Source of the DNA: an uncultured Prevotellaceae bacterium
GTDB lineage: Bacteria > Bacteroidota > Bacteroidia > Bacteroidales > Muribaculaceae
NCBI GenBank assembly: GCA_937904375.1
Contig: CALDIG010000171.1
Span: 1-24,095, forward strand
Direction of reading: 5' to 3'
DNA length: 24,095 bases
In this document: positions 14,112 through 20,926 of the stretch, in pieces
Layout: every line of letters begins with the position of its first letter
Position numbering within the stretch: the first letter of the stretch is position 1
The notes under the pieces: generated by a model
The model's database searches: none
The model's input: the letters and a program-made list of their open reading frames with translations, nothing else
What the model was told of the DNA's origin: nothing
Position numbers and translations under genes: made by a program

Positions 14112-17102
14112 TTATTCAACTATCGAATGATAGAGTAGTGACTGAATATGTGAGCGTGCGCTTACACGGGAGAATGCGGGATTGTCGCGAGTGGGACATA
14201 CTCGATTACTTAAGAAGATGTAAATCATGTCGTTCTTGGGATCAATCCAGTAGCAGGTGCCTGTAAATCCGGTGTGACCCACCGTCTCGGCGGTAGCCTC
14301 ATCACAAGTGCTAGATGCGTCAAGATTCTTAAGATTTGGCTTGTCAAAGCCTAGACCACGGTGCGAGCGAGGGCTCTTAGACTTGAGGAATGTATCTACT
14401 GTAGATTTCTTGTAATAAGTCTCGCCGCCATACTCTCCGCCATTGAGCCACATCTGGAAGAGCTTGGCGAGGTCGTTGGCATTGGAGAACAAGCCAGCAT
14501 TGCCCTGTACGCCTCCCGAGAATGCCGCAAGCTCATCGTGAACATATCCATGAATGTGCTGCTTGCGAAGATAAGTATCGACCTCGGTATAAGCTATGTC
14601 GTCGGGGGCGAACTTGTTCAATGGCCGGTAGGTGGTGTGATATGCGCCAAGCAAGCCGAAGATGTTCTTGTCAACATAAGCATCCAGTTGGGTGTGAGTG
14701 ACGTTTTGCAACGCATCGGCGAGCAGACAGAAGTTCAGGCAGCTGTAGCAATAATTCTTGTTGGGACGCAGCTTGGAATGATAGATGCGTGTCATGATCG
14801 AGTCGTAGGTCACCTTGCCGCCATAGATGCCGTCGGCAATCGCGATATTAAACTCGTGAGAAGGCTCACTGGCGAGGATGTCGGTGCGCAGCTTTGCGTC
14901 TTTGTTGCCATAAGCGTTCTTCATCACCTTGATCGTGTTGACTTCGTTTGGGGTCTTGGTGATTAAATCTCCACTGTAGGTTGTTGGGTCAAACATCATT
15001 TCCCACATACTCAACGACGGCTGCATGCCAGTCTCATGATAGAGCAGTTGGCGGAATGTAAGGTCGCTCTTGTCGGTATCACGCAAGCCCGCAATATATT
15101 TGCTTGCCGGCTCGTCGAGTTTTATCTTGCCCTCGTCATAGAGCTTCATGATTCCGCTCAGTGTGCCAGTGGCTTTCGACACCGATGCCAGGCCATAGAG
15201 CGTGTTGTCGGTGACGGGAACTCCTGAGTCGAAGTTTATCTCACCGTAAGAACGGTCAACCACCACTTTGCCATGACGCGCCACCATCACTTGGCAGCCA
15301 GGAAAAGCTTTTTGGCTGATGCCGTAGTTGCAGATAGAGTCTATCCTCGACAATAATTTGTCATTAAAGCCTACCTCCACAGGAAGGGTGTAACCGAGAC
15401 GAGTGGCTGCATACTTCACCCCGACGCCAGCACGAAGCACCTTGTTGTTTGCCCTTGACTTTACAGTTACTGGCAACACTCCATTAGCGGGACTGCCGCC
15501 AAAGACGGTCTGCGCAGCGTAATCTTGCCACGCGTCGTCGTTGCCATAGCCAAAGACAACGGCATCTATATGTTTGTCGGTAACCAAGTCAGCATAGTGC
15601 TGCATGTTTTCGGGAGAATCGAGGACCACAACAGTAACATTCTTGCATTTCTTGGCAGCGTCAAGAGCCTCGTAGATATAAGCCTCATTGCCAATGGCGA
15701 TGATTAACTGACTATTTCCAACTGTCGAAGACGAGCTGCAAGATTTTATGTTGGCATATTTTGAGCAACGTTTCTGGAACATCTCTCCCACTCCCAGCGA
15801 CAAGACTTGAATTTTGCCGTTAGTCACGTCTTTTATTGGCAACATGTCACCATTGTTCACCGCTACTGTCACAGCGGCGGCAATGAGGCGGCGATTGAGG
15901 TCTTGAGCATATTGGGTGTTGATCTGGCTCGCCACTTTATTGACGTCAATTGGTGTCTTGGCATTGTCGATTACTCCAAGCGCATATTTAAATCGCAGCA
16001 TCTTCTTACAACGAGTCTCTATATCGAGCCAGCTGATAGTGCCATCTTCTATGGCTGCCATCACGGCATTGACGCTCGCCTCTATGTCGCGTGGCATGAG
16101 CAGCACATCATTGCCAGCCAAGATGGCATTCACACTTGGGTCGCCAGGAATCGACTTCGCGCCTTCCATATCGAGGGCATCAGTGAACACCAATCCCTCA
16201 AAGCCCAAGTCATGCCTGAGCAAACCTTCAACACAATCCTTTGACAAAGAGCAGGGGGTTGTGCCGTCATTGAAGAACGGCACGTCGATGTGGGCGGTGA
16301 GAACACCTCCAAGACCGGCTTTCACATAACTGTCGAAGGGTACTAAATCATACATGCGCATCTCCTTGAACGACTTGTCGAGAAGCGGCAGTTCCTTGTG
16401 GGAGTCGGCGGTAGTGGAGCCATGTCCCGGAAAATGCTTCGCGGTGGATAGCACTCCCCCATCTTCCAGACCTTTGGCAAACGCCACGCCATGCCGTGCC
16501 ACCACCTCTGGACTGTAACCGAATGATCGTGAACCGAGCACAGAGCCCTCACGGTCGAGAACGTCGAGCACAGGAGCGAAATTGACATGAACGCCCATCA
16601 ATCGACACTCTCGCGCCACCTCTTTGCCATACTCGTAGAGCAATTTATCATCATTGATGCCACCCAAAAACAAGTTTCTAGGGAATTCGGGAGCGTCTTT
16701 CAGACGCATCGACAGTCCCCACTCGGCATCGAGGGCTATCATCAGCGGGATTGACGAAAGCGACTGGGCATAATTTGTGACATTAGCTTGAGTGGCAATG
16801 TCGCTACTCTCAAATATCAGTCCTCCAACCTTATAGTTCTCGACATATCGAGTCACAAGCATCTTTGCCTCATCATCTCTATTTGGACTTATCGCCATTA
16901 TCATGATTTGAGAGATGCGCTCTTCGGGAGACATTTTTAAATAGGTGGCTTCTACCCATTGCTCCATCTTTTGAGAGTTGGCACGATTGAGGATGGCAGG
17001 TCTTACTGCCAATGCTTGCTGCATTCCCAATAAGAGTGCAGCAAGCGTAAATTGTAGGGACAAGGCGTGCCTTGTCCAGACTCTGTGTTTTTTCACAATC
17101 AT
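14112..17102 (-). CDS. GH3 beta-N-acetylhexosaminidase (NagZ-like) fused to a serine beta-lactamase-like hydrolase
   Basis: 996 residues from ATG 17102; the signal peptide covers roughly residues 1-32. The GH3 N-terminal barrel has the NagZ signature KHFPGHG..T..DSH (K222; D233-H235 matching the catalytic Asp-His dyad of NagZ enzymes) and nucleophile D308 in VFTDALDM. A GH3 C-terminal domain follows (~410-570). The last ~400 residues are a penicillin-binding-protein/class C-type hydrolase with SVSK (S640, K643) and GHTG (H943). The middle motif reads YSC where YxN is expected. Such fusions occur in Bacteroidetes and suggest combined removal of GlcNAc and a peptide or ester from peptidoglycan fragments in the periplasm. 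The signal peptide contains the translated palindrome 17057-17077 (WTRHALS). A TTG at 17138 lies within repeats and is unlikely to be the start. Confidence 0.9.
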   Translation of the reverse strand: MIVKKHRVWTRHALSLQFTLAALLLGMQQALAVRPAILNRANSQKMEQWVEATYLKMSPEERISQIMIMAISPNRDDEAKMLVTRYVENYKVGGLIFESSDIATQANVTNYAQSLSSIPLMIALDAEWGLSMRLKDAPEFPRNLFLGGINDDKLLYEYGKEVARECRLMGVHVNFAPVLDVLDREGSVLGSRSFGYSPEVVARHGVAFAKGLEDGGVLSTAKHFPGHGSTTADSHKELPLLDKSFKEMRMYDLVPFDSYVKAGLGGVLTAHIDVPFFNDGTTPCSLSKDCVEGLLRHDLGFEGLVFTDALDMEGAKSIPGDPSVNAILAGNDVLLMPRDIEASVNAVMAAIEDGTISWLDIETRCKKMLRFKYALGVIDNAKTPIDVNKVASQINTQYAQDLNRRLIAAAVTVAVNNGDMLPIKDVTNGKIQVLSLGVGEMFQKRCSKYANIKSCSSSSTVGNSQLIIAIGNEAYIYEALDAAKKCKNVTVVVLDSPENMQHYADLVTDKHIDAVVFGYGNDDAWQDYAAQTVFGGSPANGVLPVTVKSRANNKVLRAGVGVKYAATRLGYTLPVEVGFNDKLLSRIDSICNYGISQKAFPGCQVMVARHGKVVVDRSYGEINFDSGVPVTDNTLYGLASVSKATGTLSGIMKLYDEGKIKLDEPASKYIAGLRDTDKSDLTFRQLLYHETGMQPSLSMWEMMFDPTTYSGDLITKTPNEVNTIKVMKNAYGNKDAKLRTDILASEPSHEFNIAIADGIYGGKVTYDSIMTRIYHSKLRPNKNYCYSCLNFCLLADALQNVTHTQLDAYVDKNIFGLLGAYHTTYRPLNKFAPDDIAYTEVDTYLRKQHIHGYVHDELAAFSGGVQGNAGLFSNANDLAKLFQMWLNGGEYGGETYYKKSTVDTFLKSKSPRSHRGLGFDKPNLKNLDASSTCDEATAETVGHTGFTGTCYWIDPKNDMIYIFLSNRVCPTRDNPAFSRVSARSHIQSLLYHSIVE
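17057..17077. repeat. Third copy of the GGACAAGGC palindrome, inside a signal-peptide coding region
   Basis: Stem GGACAAGGC and GCCTTGTCC separated by GT, identical to 8291-8311 and the reverse complement of 4542-4561, including the flanking GTAG/CTAC. Here it is translated in frame (VWTRHALSL) just before the hydrophobic core of the signal peptide. Confidence 0.9.
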
Positions 17103-17112
17103 ATCTATTTTT

Positions 17113-17194
17113 TTGCTTACAAGCTGACGAGCAAACAAGACAATAGTATAGACATTTGCCTTGTCAGCTCGTTAGCTTGTTTGCTTGTCAGCTC
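17113..17194. repeat. Inverted pair of 8-bp-unit arrays (AAGCTGAC family)
   Basis: Plus-strand units TTGCTTAC, AAGCTGAC, GAGCAAAC, AAGACAAT (17113-17144) face minus-strand units GAGCTGAC, AAGCAAAC, AAGCTAAC, GAGCTGAC, AAGGCAAA (17194 down to 17155) across about 10 bases. Together they occupy nearly the whole gap between the 5'-nucleotidase and the GH3 gene and can fold into a long hairpin. The first minus-strand unit overlaps the nucleotidase stop codon (17193-17195). Confidence 0.88.
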
Positions 17195-18713
17195 ATTTCT
17201 TCATCATTCGGGCATCATCGGTGGCATTGACAACGCGTCCCGACCTGGTGAGCTGCTTGATGTAGCTCTTCATGTGCTCACCGTAGGGAACAGTGTCTAC
17301 AAAAGGACGTGCGCCCTTGCCGAGAGCATCCATGTGGTCGCCGCCATTGGCGAGGTAGTCAATGGTGCCAATCAAATATTTCTTCTTGGGGTCGACCTTC
17401 TTGCCGTTGAGCTTGGCGGTGGTAATCCTGGGATTACTTTCATCGCCAGTGTATTCTACATAGAACTCCTTGCTCACGGCATCGCCGCCACGAGTCGCCA
17501 TCACACGGAGGGCCTCAAGCAGGTCGCTACCTGTCACTTCCACAACCACGAAGCGGTTATCGAAGGGGAACATAGAGCCTATCAAACCCTCGGTGACATT
17601 ACCCTCGGGCATCGACTGACGGATGCCGCCCTTGTTCATGATTACACCGTCGAGTTTCTTGATGCCGCTAATGCCGGGCATCATCTCCATCACGGCGTCG
17701 CAAAGCCAGTTCTGGGACGCAATGCCGCCGTCCTTCATCTTGCGGGCCGAAGTTCCGAGCACATTATTCATCACGCTGTCAACCTTGAATTTATAGGGTG
17801 CCAGCCAAGCCCGCATAGCGGGATAGTCGGCCTTTGCGTCAAATGACTTGTCGAGTTTCACCTGGCCATATTTCACGCTCCAGTTGTCGAGGTCGATGTC
17901 GTAGGTGCCGATGTACTTGCCGGTTTTGCCGTTCTGACCGATGGTGATAATCTTGCCGTCGGCATTCTTCACTTGGGTGCGGGGGTCGCCTGGCTCGAGC
18001 AGGGTGTGAGTGTGACCGCCTACAATCATATCGATGTAATGTGACTTGGTGGCGATAATCGAGTCGCCCACAAGTCCCACTGTCTCGGGGTAATAGCCTA
18101 TGTGGGAAATCATCACGGTGAAATCCACATTCTGAACTTCTTTAAGATATTTGGCGGTGGCATCGGCAACTACAGCATTGTCGAGATAAATCATGCCCTC
18201 ATATTTGTCGTCGCTGATAAGCCCCTTGGGGTCAACATTGATGCCAAAGAAACCTATGCGCTTGCCGGCAACTGTACGGATGCTGTAAGGCTGCAGCACA
18301 TCGGCGAGTGGGGTGTTGCTGAAGTCATAGTTCGCCGACAGCTTCACCGCCTTGATGTTCTTGTAATGCTCGGCGAGCTCGTCAATGCCGTTGTCAAACT
18401 CATGGTTGCCCAGAATAATCATGTCGTAGCCCAGACTGTCCATAGCGGCATACTCCACCTCGCCTCTGAACAAAGAGAAATAGAGCGTTCCCTGCACCGC
18501 GTCGCCGGCATGAACGGCAATCACGTTTTTGTTGTTGCGGCGTATCTCATCCATTGCCGCACGACGACGGTAAAGACCGCCCAGGTCGCCATTAGGCTCA
18601 ATCTGGCTGTGAGTGTCGTTAGCGCTAATCACCACCAAGTGCTCGGCCTGCACATTAGGAATAGCAATAAACGCAATCGCAATCGCTAGAATAACTTTTG
18701 TGAACTTGTTCAT
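17193..18713 (-). CDS. Secreted 5'-nucleotidase / metallophosphatase (UshA-like)
   Basis: 506 residues with signal peptide MNKFTKVILAIAIAFIAIPNVQA. The metallophosphoesterase domain shows the metal-binding motifs ANDTHSQ (D33, H35), GDAVQGT, GNHEFDNG, SHIGY and GGHTHTLL. The C-terminal 5'-nucleotidase domain (~335-506) has FPFDNRFVVVEVTG and the substrate-pocket motif LANGGDHMDAL. It should hydrolyse nucleotides or UDP-sugars in the periplasm so that nucleosides can be taken up. In the Bacteroidales I know, the two domains are often carried by separate neighbouring genes; here they are one polypeptide. It heads a likely operon with the GH3-hydrolase and the TlpA-like gene. Confidence 0.93.
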   Translation of the reverse strand: MNKFTKVILAIAIAFIAIPNVQAEHLVVISANDTHSQIEPNGDLGGLYRRRAAMDEIRRNNKNVIAVHAGDAVQGTLYFSLFRGEVEYAAMDSLGYDMIILGNHEFDNGIDELAEHYKNIKAVKLSANYDFSNTPLADVLQPYSIRTVAGKRIGFFGINVDPKGLISDDKYEGMIYLDNAVVADATAKYLKEVQNVDFTVMISHIGYYPETVGLVGDSIIATKSHYIDMIVGGHTHTLLEPGDPRTQVKNADGKIITIGQNGKTGKYIGTYDIDLDNWSVKYGQVKLDKSFDAKADYPAMRAWLAPYKFKVDSVMNNVLGTSARKMKDGGIASQNWLCDAVMEMMPGISGIKKLDGVIMNKGGIRQSMPEGNVTEGLIGSMFPFDNRFVVVEVTGSDLLEALRVMATRGGDAVSKEFYVEYTGDESNPRITTAKLNGKKVDPKKKYLIGTIDYLANGGDHMDALGKGARPFVDTVPYGEHMKSYIKQLTRSGRVVNATDDARMMKK

Positions 18714-18743
18714 AATGATTTCGTTTTAGAATTAATAATTTGA

Positions 18744-18773
18744 CGAAATTACTCATTTTATTCCTAGCACAAA
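18744..18773 (-). promoter_or_regulatory. Promoter of the 5'-nucleotidase operon
   Basis: On the minus strand TTTG (18773-18770), 18 bp, TAATTTCG (18751-18744), one mismatch from TANNTTTG, about 30 bases before the ATG at 18713. Confidence 0.5.
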
Positions 18774-18825
18774 CAATCTCATCCCCATTTTTTGCATTTT
18801 TTAGGGAAAAGCACCTAAGGTAATT

Positions 18826-18891
18826 CAGATTCCAGACCTCAGATTTCAGATATCAGACTCGCTTCTGATGTCTCGTCTCTGATTTCTGAGG
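18826..18891. repeat. Inverted pair of CAGATTT heptamer arrays
   Basis: CAGATTC, CAGACCT, CAGATTT, CAGATAT, CAGACTC (18826-18860), then GCT, then TCTGATG, TCTCGTC, TCTGATT, TCTGAGG (18864-18891). The two halves are near complements, so the block can form one hairpin with a 3-base loop. It sits between divergent promoters. Confidence 0.88.
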
Positions 18892-18923
18892 AGTAGTTTC
18901 TAATCGTCTGATTTTTGTTTTTA

Positions 18924-18993
18924 CAACCACGAATCATCACTAATTTTCACTAATAATTGTTTCTAATTGTTTGCAATTGTTTGCAATTGTTTG
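18924..18993 (-). repeat. 10-bp-unit array (seven units)
   Basis: Seven consecutive 10-mers. In minus orientation: CAAACAATTG twice, CAAACAATTA, GAAACAATTA, TTAGTGAAAA, TTAGTGATGA, TTCGTGGTTG. The TTAGTG units are the same family, same period and same order of motif types as upstream of dnaG. Confidence 0.82.
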
Positions 18994-19074
18994 ACAAAAA
19001 ATAAACACATCTTTTGTTTGCAATTGTTTGACAAGAAATAAACACATCTTTGTTTGCAATTGTTTGACAAAAAA
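18984..19074 (+). repeat. 36/37-bp tandem repeat overlapping the rsmF-like promoter
   Basis: CAATTGTTTGACAA followed by (A/G)AAATAAACACATCTTT repeats with starts at 18984, 19021 and 19057 (periods 37 and 36). The third, partial copy runs into the -7 box. The earlier copies end in CATCTTTTG/CATCTTTG, one base off the -7 consensus. Confidence 0.8.
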
Positions 19075-19086
19075 AGACTAATTTTG
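19053..19086 (+). promoter_or_regulatory. Promoter of the rsmF-like gene
   Basis: TTTG (19053-19056), 22 bp, TAATTTTG (19079-19086); an alternative TTG at 19060-19062 would give 16 bp. The ATG is 4 bases downstream, so the mRNA may be leaderless or nearly so, as for dnaG. Confidence 0.55.
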
Positions 19087-19090
19087 CACT

Positions 19091-20581
19091 ATGAACTTGA
19101 ACGAGGACTTTATTGAGCAAATCAACACTCTCTTGCCGGGCGACGAGGCGAGCGCTTTGCTGCAAGCCATTGTGACCACTGAGCCTGTCACCTCTGTGAG
19201 ATTCAATGGCAGCAAAGGCTTTGTGCCTCCTGTCTGGCTCGAGAGAGTGCCGTGGTGTGAGACGGGGGCTTACCTGGGCGAGCGACCGCCGTTCACCTTC
19301 GACCCGCACTTCCACGCCGGCAGCTACTATGTGCAGGACGCCTCGTCGATGTTCATCTACCATGTCATCAAGAGCCTCGTGAGAGGACCGGTCCATTATC
19401 TCGACCTGTGCGCCGCGCCGGGAGGAAAAACTACTGCTGCCCTACAAGCATTACCACAAGGTAGCGTGGTCGTAGCCAATGAGATTGTGACTCCTCGAGC
19501 ACAAGTTTTGCGAGAAAATATCATAAAATGGGGACACGGTAACTGCATGGTCACCAATGACTCCCCAAAAACGCTCGGGAAGCTTGCAAACACCTTCGAC
19601 ATCATCGCCGCCGATGTGCCGTGCAGCGGAGAGGGGATGTTTCGAAAAGACGACGAGGCCGTCTCGCAATGGTCGCCGCAACTGGTGGCACAATGCGCCG
19701 CACGACAGCGTGAGATCCTCCGCGACATCTGGCCCGCTCTCAAGCCCGGAGGGCTGCTAATCTACAGCACCTGCACCTACAACCTCGACGAGAACGAGCG
19801 CATGGCACTATTCATCGCCCGCGAACTGGGAGCCTGCTTTGTGGAGATTACCGTCGAGACATCGTGGAACATCACTGGCGACCTCTCTTGTAATGCGCAA
19901 TGCGCAATGCACAATGCACAATGGACCCCGCAATACGGGAATAGGATTCCCTGCTATCGCTTCCTGCCTCACAAGACTCGTGGCGAAGGCTTGTTTATGT
20001 GCGTGCTCCGAAAAATGCTGAATGCTGAATGCAGAATGCTGAATGCACAATGCACAATGCACAATGCACAATGCAGAATACAGAATTCCCGATCCCCGAT
20101 CTCCGTTCCCCGATCTCCGATAAAAAAGATTCCAAAAGAAGCGTCATCATGGCTTGATGGCGATTATGAGTTAAGTGAAACCAACGGCATCATAACTGCA
20201 ACAAATAAACACCTTAAAGATTTTATTTCAATTAATAGCAACAAGTTGCACATTATCAAAGGCTTAAACATTGAACTAGGCACTATAAAAGGGAACAAGG
20301 TCGTCCCCTCTCATCAGCTCGCCATGTCGCCAATGCTAAAAGACGACGCTTTCGAGAAATGCGAAGTAGATTACCGCACAGCGATAGCCTACCTGCGGGG
20401 AGAGGCCATAACCATCAACGCACCGCGGGGCTATGTCCTGATAACCTACCAGAATGCCATCCTCGGCTTCGTCAACAACTTAGGCAACCGAGCCAACAAC
20501 CTCTACCCCAAGAACTGGCGCATCTTGAGCACCCACCTGCCCGATAAACCCATCTCGTTAAATGTGCTTTACACCGATTAA
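19091..20581 (+). CDS. RsmF/RsmB-family rRNA cytosine-C5 methyltransferase with two repeat insertions
   Basis: 496 residues; an S-adenosylmethionine-dependent NOL1/NOP2/Sun methyltransferase expected to modify a 16S rRNA cytosine. The motifs are complete: SAM-binding LDLCAAPGGKTTAAL (~103-117), DVPCSGEGMFRKD with C178, and YSTCTYNLDENE with catalytic C228. The C-terminal part (~350-496) resembles the RsmF/PUA-type RNA-binding region (GTIKGNKVVPSHQLAMS; AIAYLRGEAI). Two segments are not methyltransferase-like: residues ~268-278 (NAQCAMHNAQ) and ~309-343 (MLNAECR, MLNAQCT, MHNAQCR, IQNSRSP). Both are translated heptamer arrays, placed in a surface loop and at the boundary between the methyltransferase and C-terminal domains. 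Catalytic parts look intact, so the protein is probably active. Confidence 0.92.
   Translation: MNLNEDFIEQINTLLPGDEASALLQAIVTTEPVTSVRFNGSKGFVPPVWLERVPWCETGAYLGERPPFTFDPHFHAGSYYVQDASSMFIYHVIKSLVRGPVHYLDLCAAPGGKTTAALQALPQGSVVVANEIVTPRAQVLRENIIKWGHGNCMVTNDSPKTLGKLANTFDIIAADVPCSGEGMFRKDDEAVSQWSPQLVAQCAARQREILRDIWPALKPGGLLIYSTCTYNLDENERMALFIARELGACFVEITVETSWNITGDLSCNAQCAMHNAQWTPQYGNRIPCYRFLPHKTRGEGLFMCVLRKMLNAECRMLNAQCTMHNAQCRIQNSRSPISVPRSPIKKIPKEASSWLDGDYELSETNGIITATNKHLKDFISINSNKLHIIKGLNIELGTIKGNKVVPSHQLAMSPMLKDDAFEKCEVDYRTAIAYLRGEAITINAPRGYVLITYQNAILGFVNNLGNRANNLYPKNWRILSTHLPDKPISLNVLYTD
19892..19923 (+). repeat. AATGCGC/AATGCAC heptamer array inside the rsmF-like gene
   Basis: AATGCGC twice and AATGCAC twice, then a partial AATG. 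Read in frame without a stop, ahead of the conserved PCYRFLPHKTRGEGLF segment. Confidence 0.9.
20014..20118 (+). repeat. Fifteen-unit heptamer array inside the rsmF-like gene
   Basis: Exactly 15 gapless 7-bp units, 105 bp or 35 codons: four of AATGCTG/AATGCAG type, four AATGCAC, AATGCAG, AATACAG, AATTCCC, then GATCCCC, GATCTCC, GTTCCCC, GATCTCC. Two unrelated unit families are thus joined without loss of phase. The total is a multiple of 21, which keeps the frame. Confidence 0.93.
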
Positions 20582-20823
20582 GGATTGAAAAATTAATGAT
20601 TGCATAATGCACAATGCATAATGGCGTTAGATACCAGATGGGCGCACTGCGCGCTTAAAATTTATTGAAAATTTAAATAAAAATTTTGTTACCAACAAAT
20701 ATGAAATTTTAAAACAAATTTTAATTTAATTTTGAGCGAAGCGACCTTTTGGCCTCAAGGTCAAACAACGATAACCAATAACCAATTATCAAAAAAAAAC
20801 ACCATTTCATTGAAAAATGTAGG
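20582..20823. other. Gap behind the rsmF-like gene: heptamers and AT-rich DNA
   Basis: No gene is supported. GATTGCA, TAATGCA, CAATGCA, TAATGGC (20598-20625) are four heptamers of the AATGCAC family, 17 bases after the stop. Next comes very AT-rich DNA with overlapping direct and inverted AAAATTT/AATTTTA motifs (~20655-20735), a hairpin GACCTT/AAGGTC (20743-20748 with 20757-20762), and two AACCAAT units (20773-20786). Confidence 0.6.
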
Positions 20824-20851
20824 TTGTTTTCAAAGTTTTTTCTTAATTTTG
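20824..20851 (+). promoter_or_regulatory. Promoter of the tamB-like gene
   Basis: TTG (20824-20826), 17 bp, TAATTTTG (20844-20851). This predicts a leader of about 70 bases before the TTG start codon at 20927. Confidence 0.6.
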
Positions 20852-20926
20852 TAGGTTAAATTAGACTTATTAGTGCCCTGTTGATTGGCACCGCGGTTAT
20901 AAGTCGCAATGTTTTAGCCTGTTAAC

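Noticed and set aside
14099..14119. TTG start for the TlpA-like gene (14119)
   Set aside because: It overlaps the preceding gene and adds residues ahead of a good lipoprotein signal starting at ATG 14098.
17103..17138. Upstream TTG start for the GH3 fusion (17138)
   Set aside because: It would be translated from an 8-bp repeat array; ATG 17102 gives a normal signal peptide.
20014..20118. CRISPR-like or coiled-coil interpretation of the repeats in the rsmF-like gene
   Set aside because: The unit is 7 bp with no spacers, and the heptapeptide pattern simply follows from reading a 7-bp unit in triplets. It lacks the hydrophobic a/d spacing of a coiled coil.
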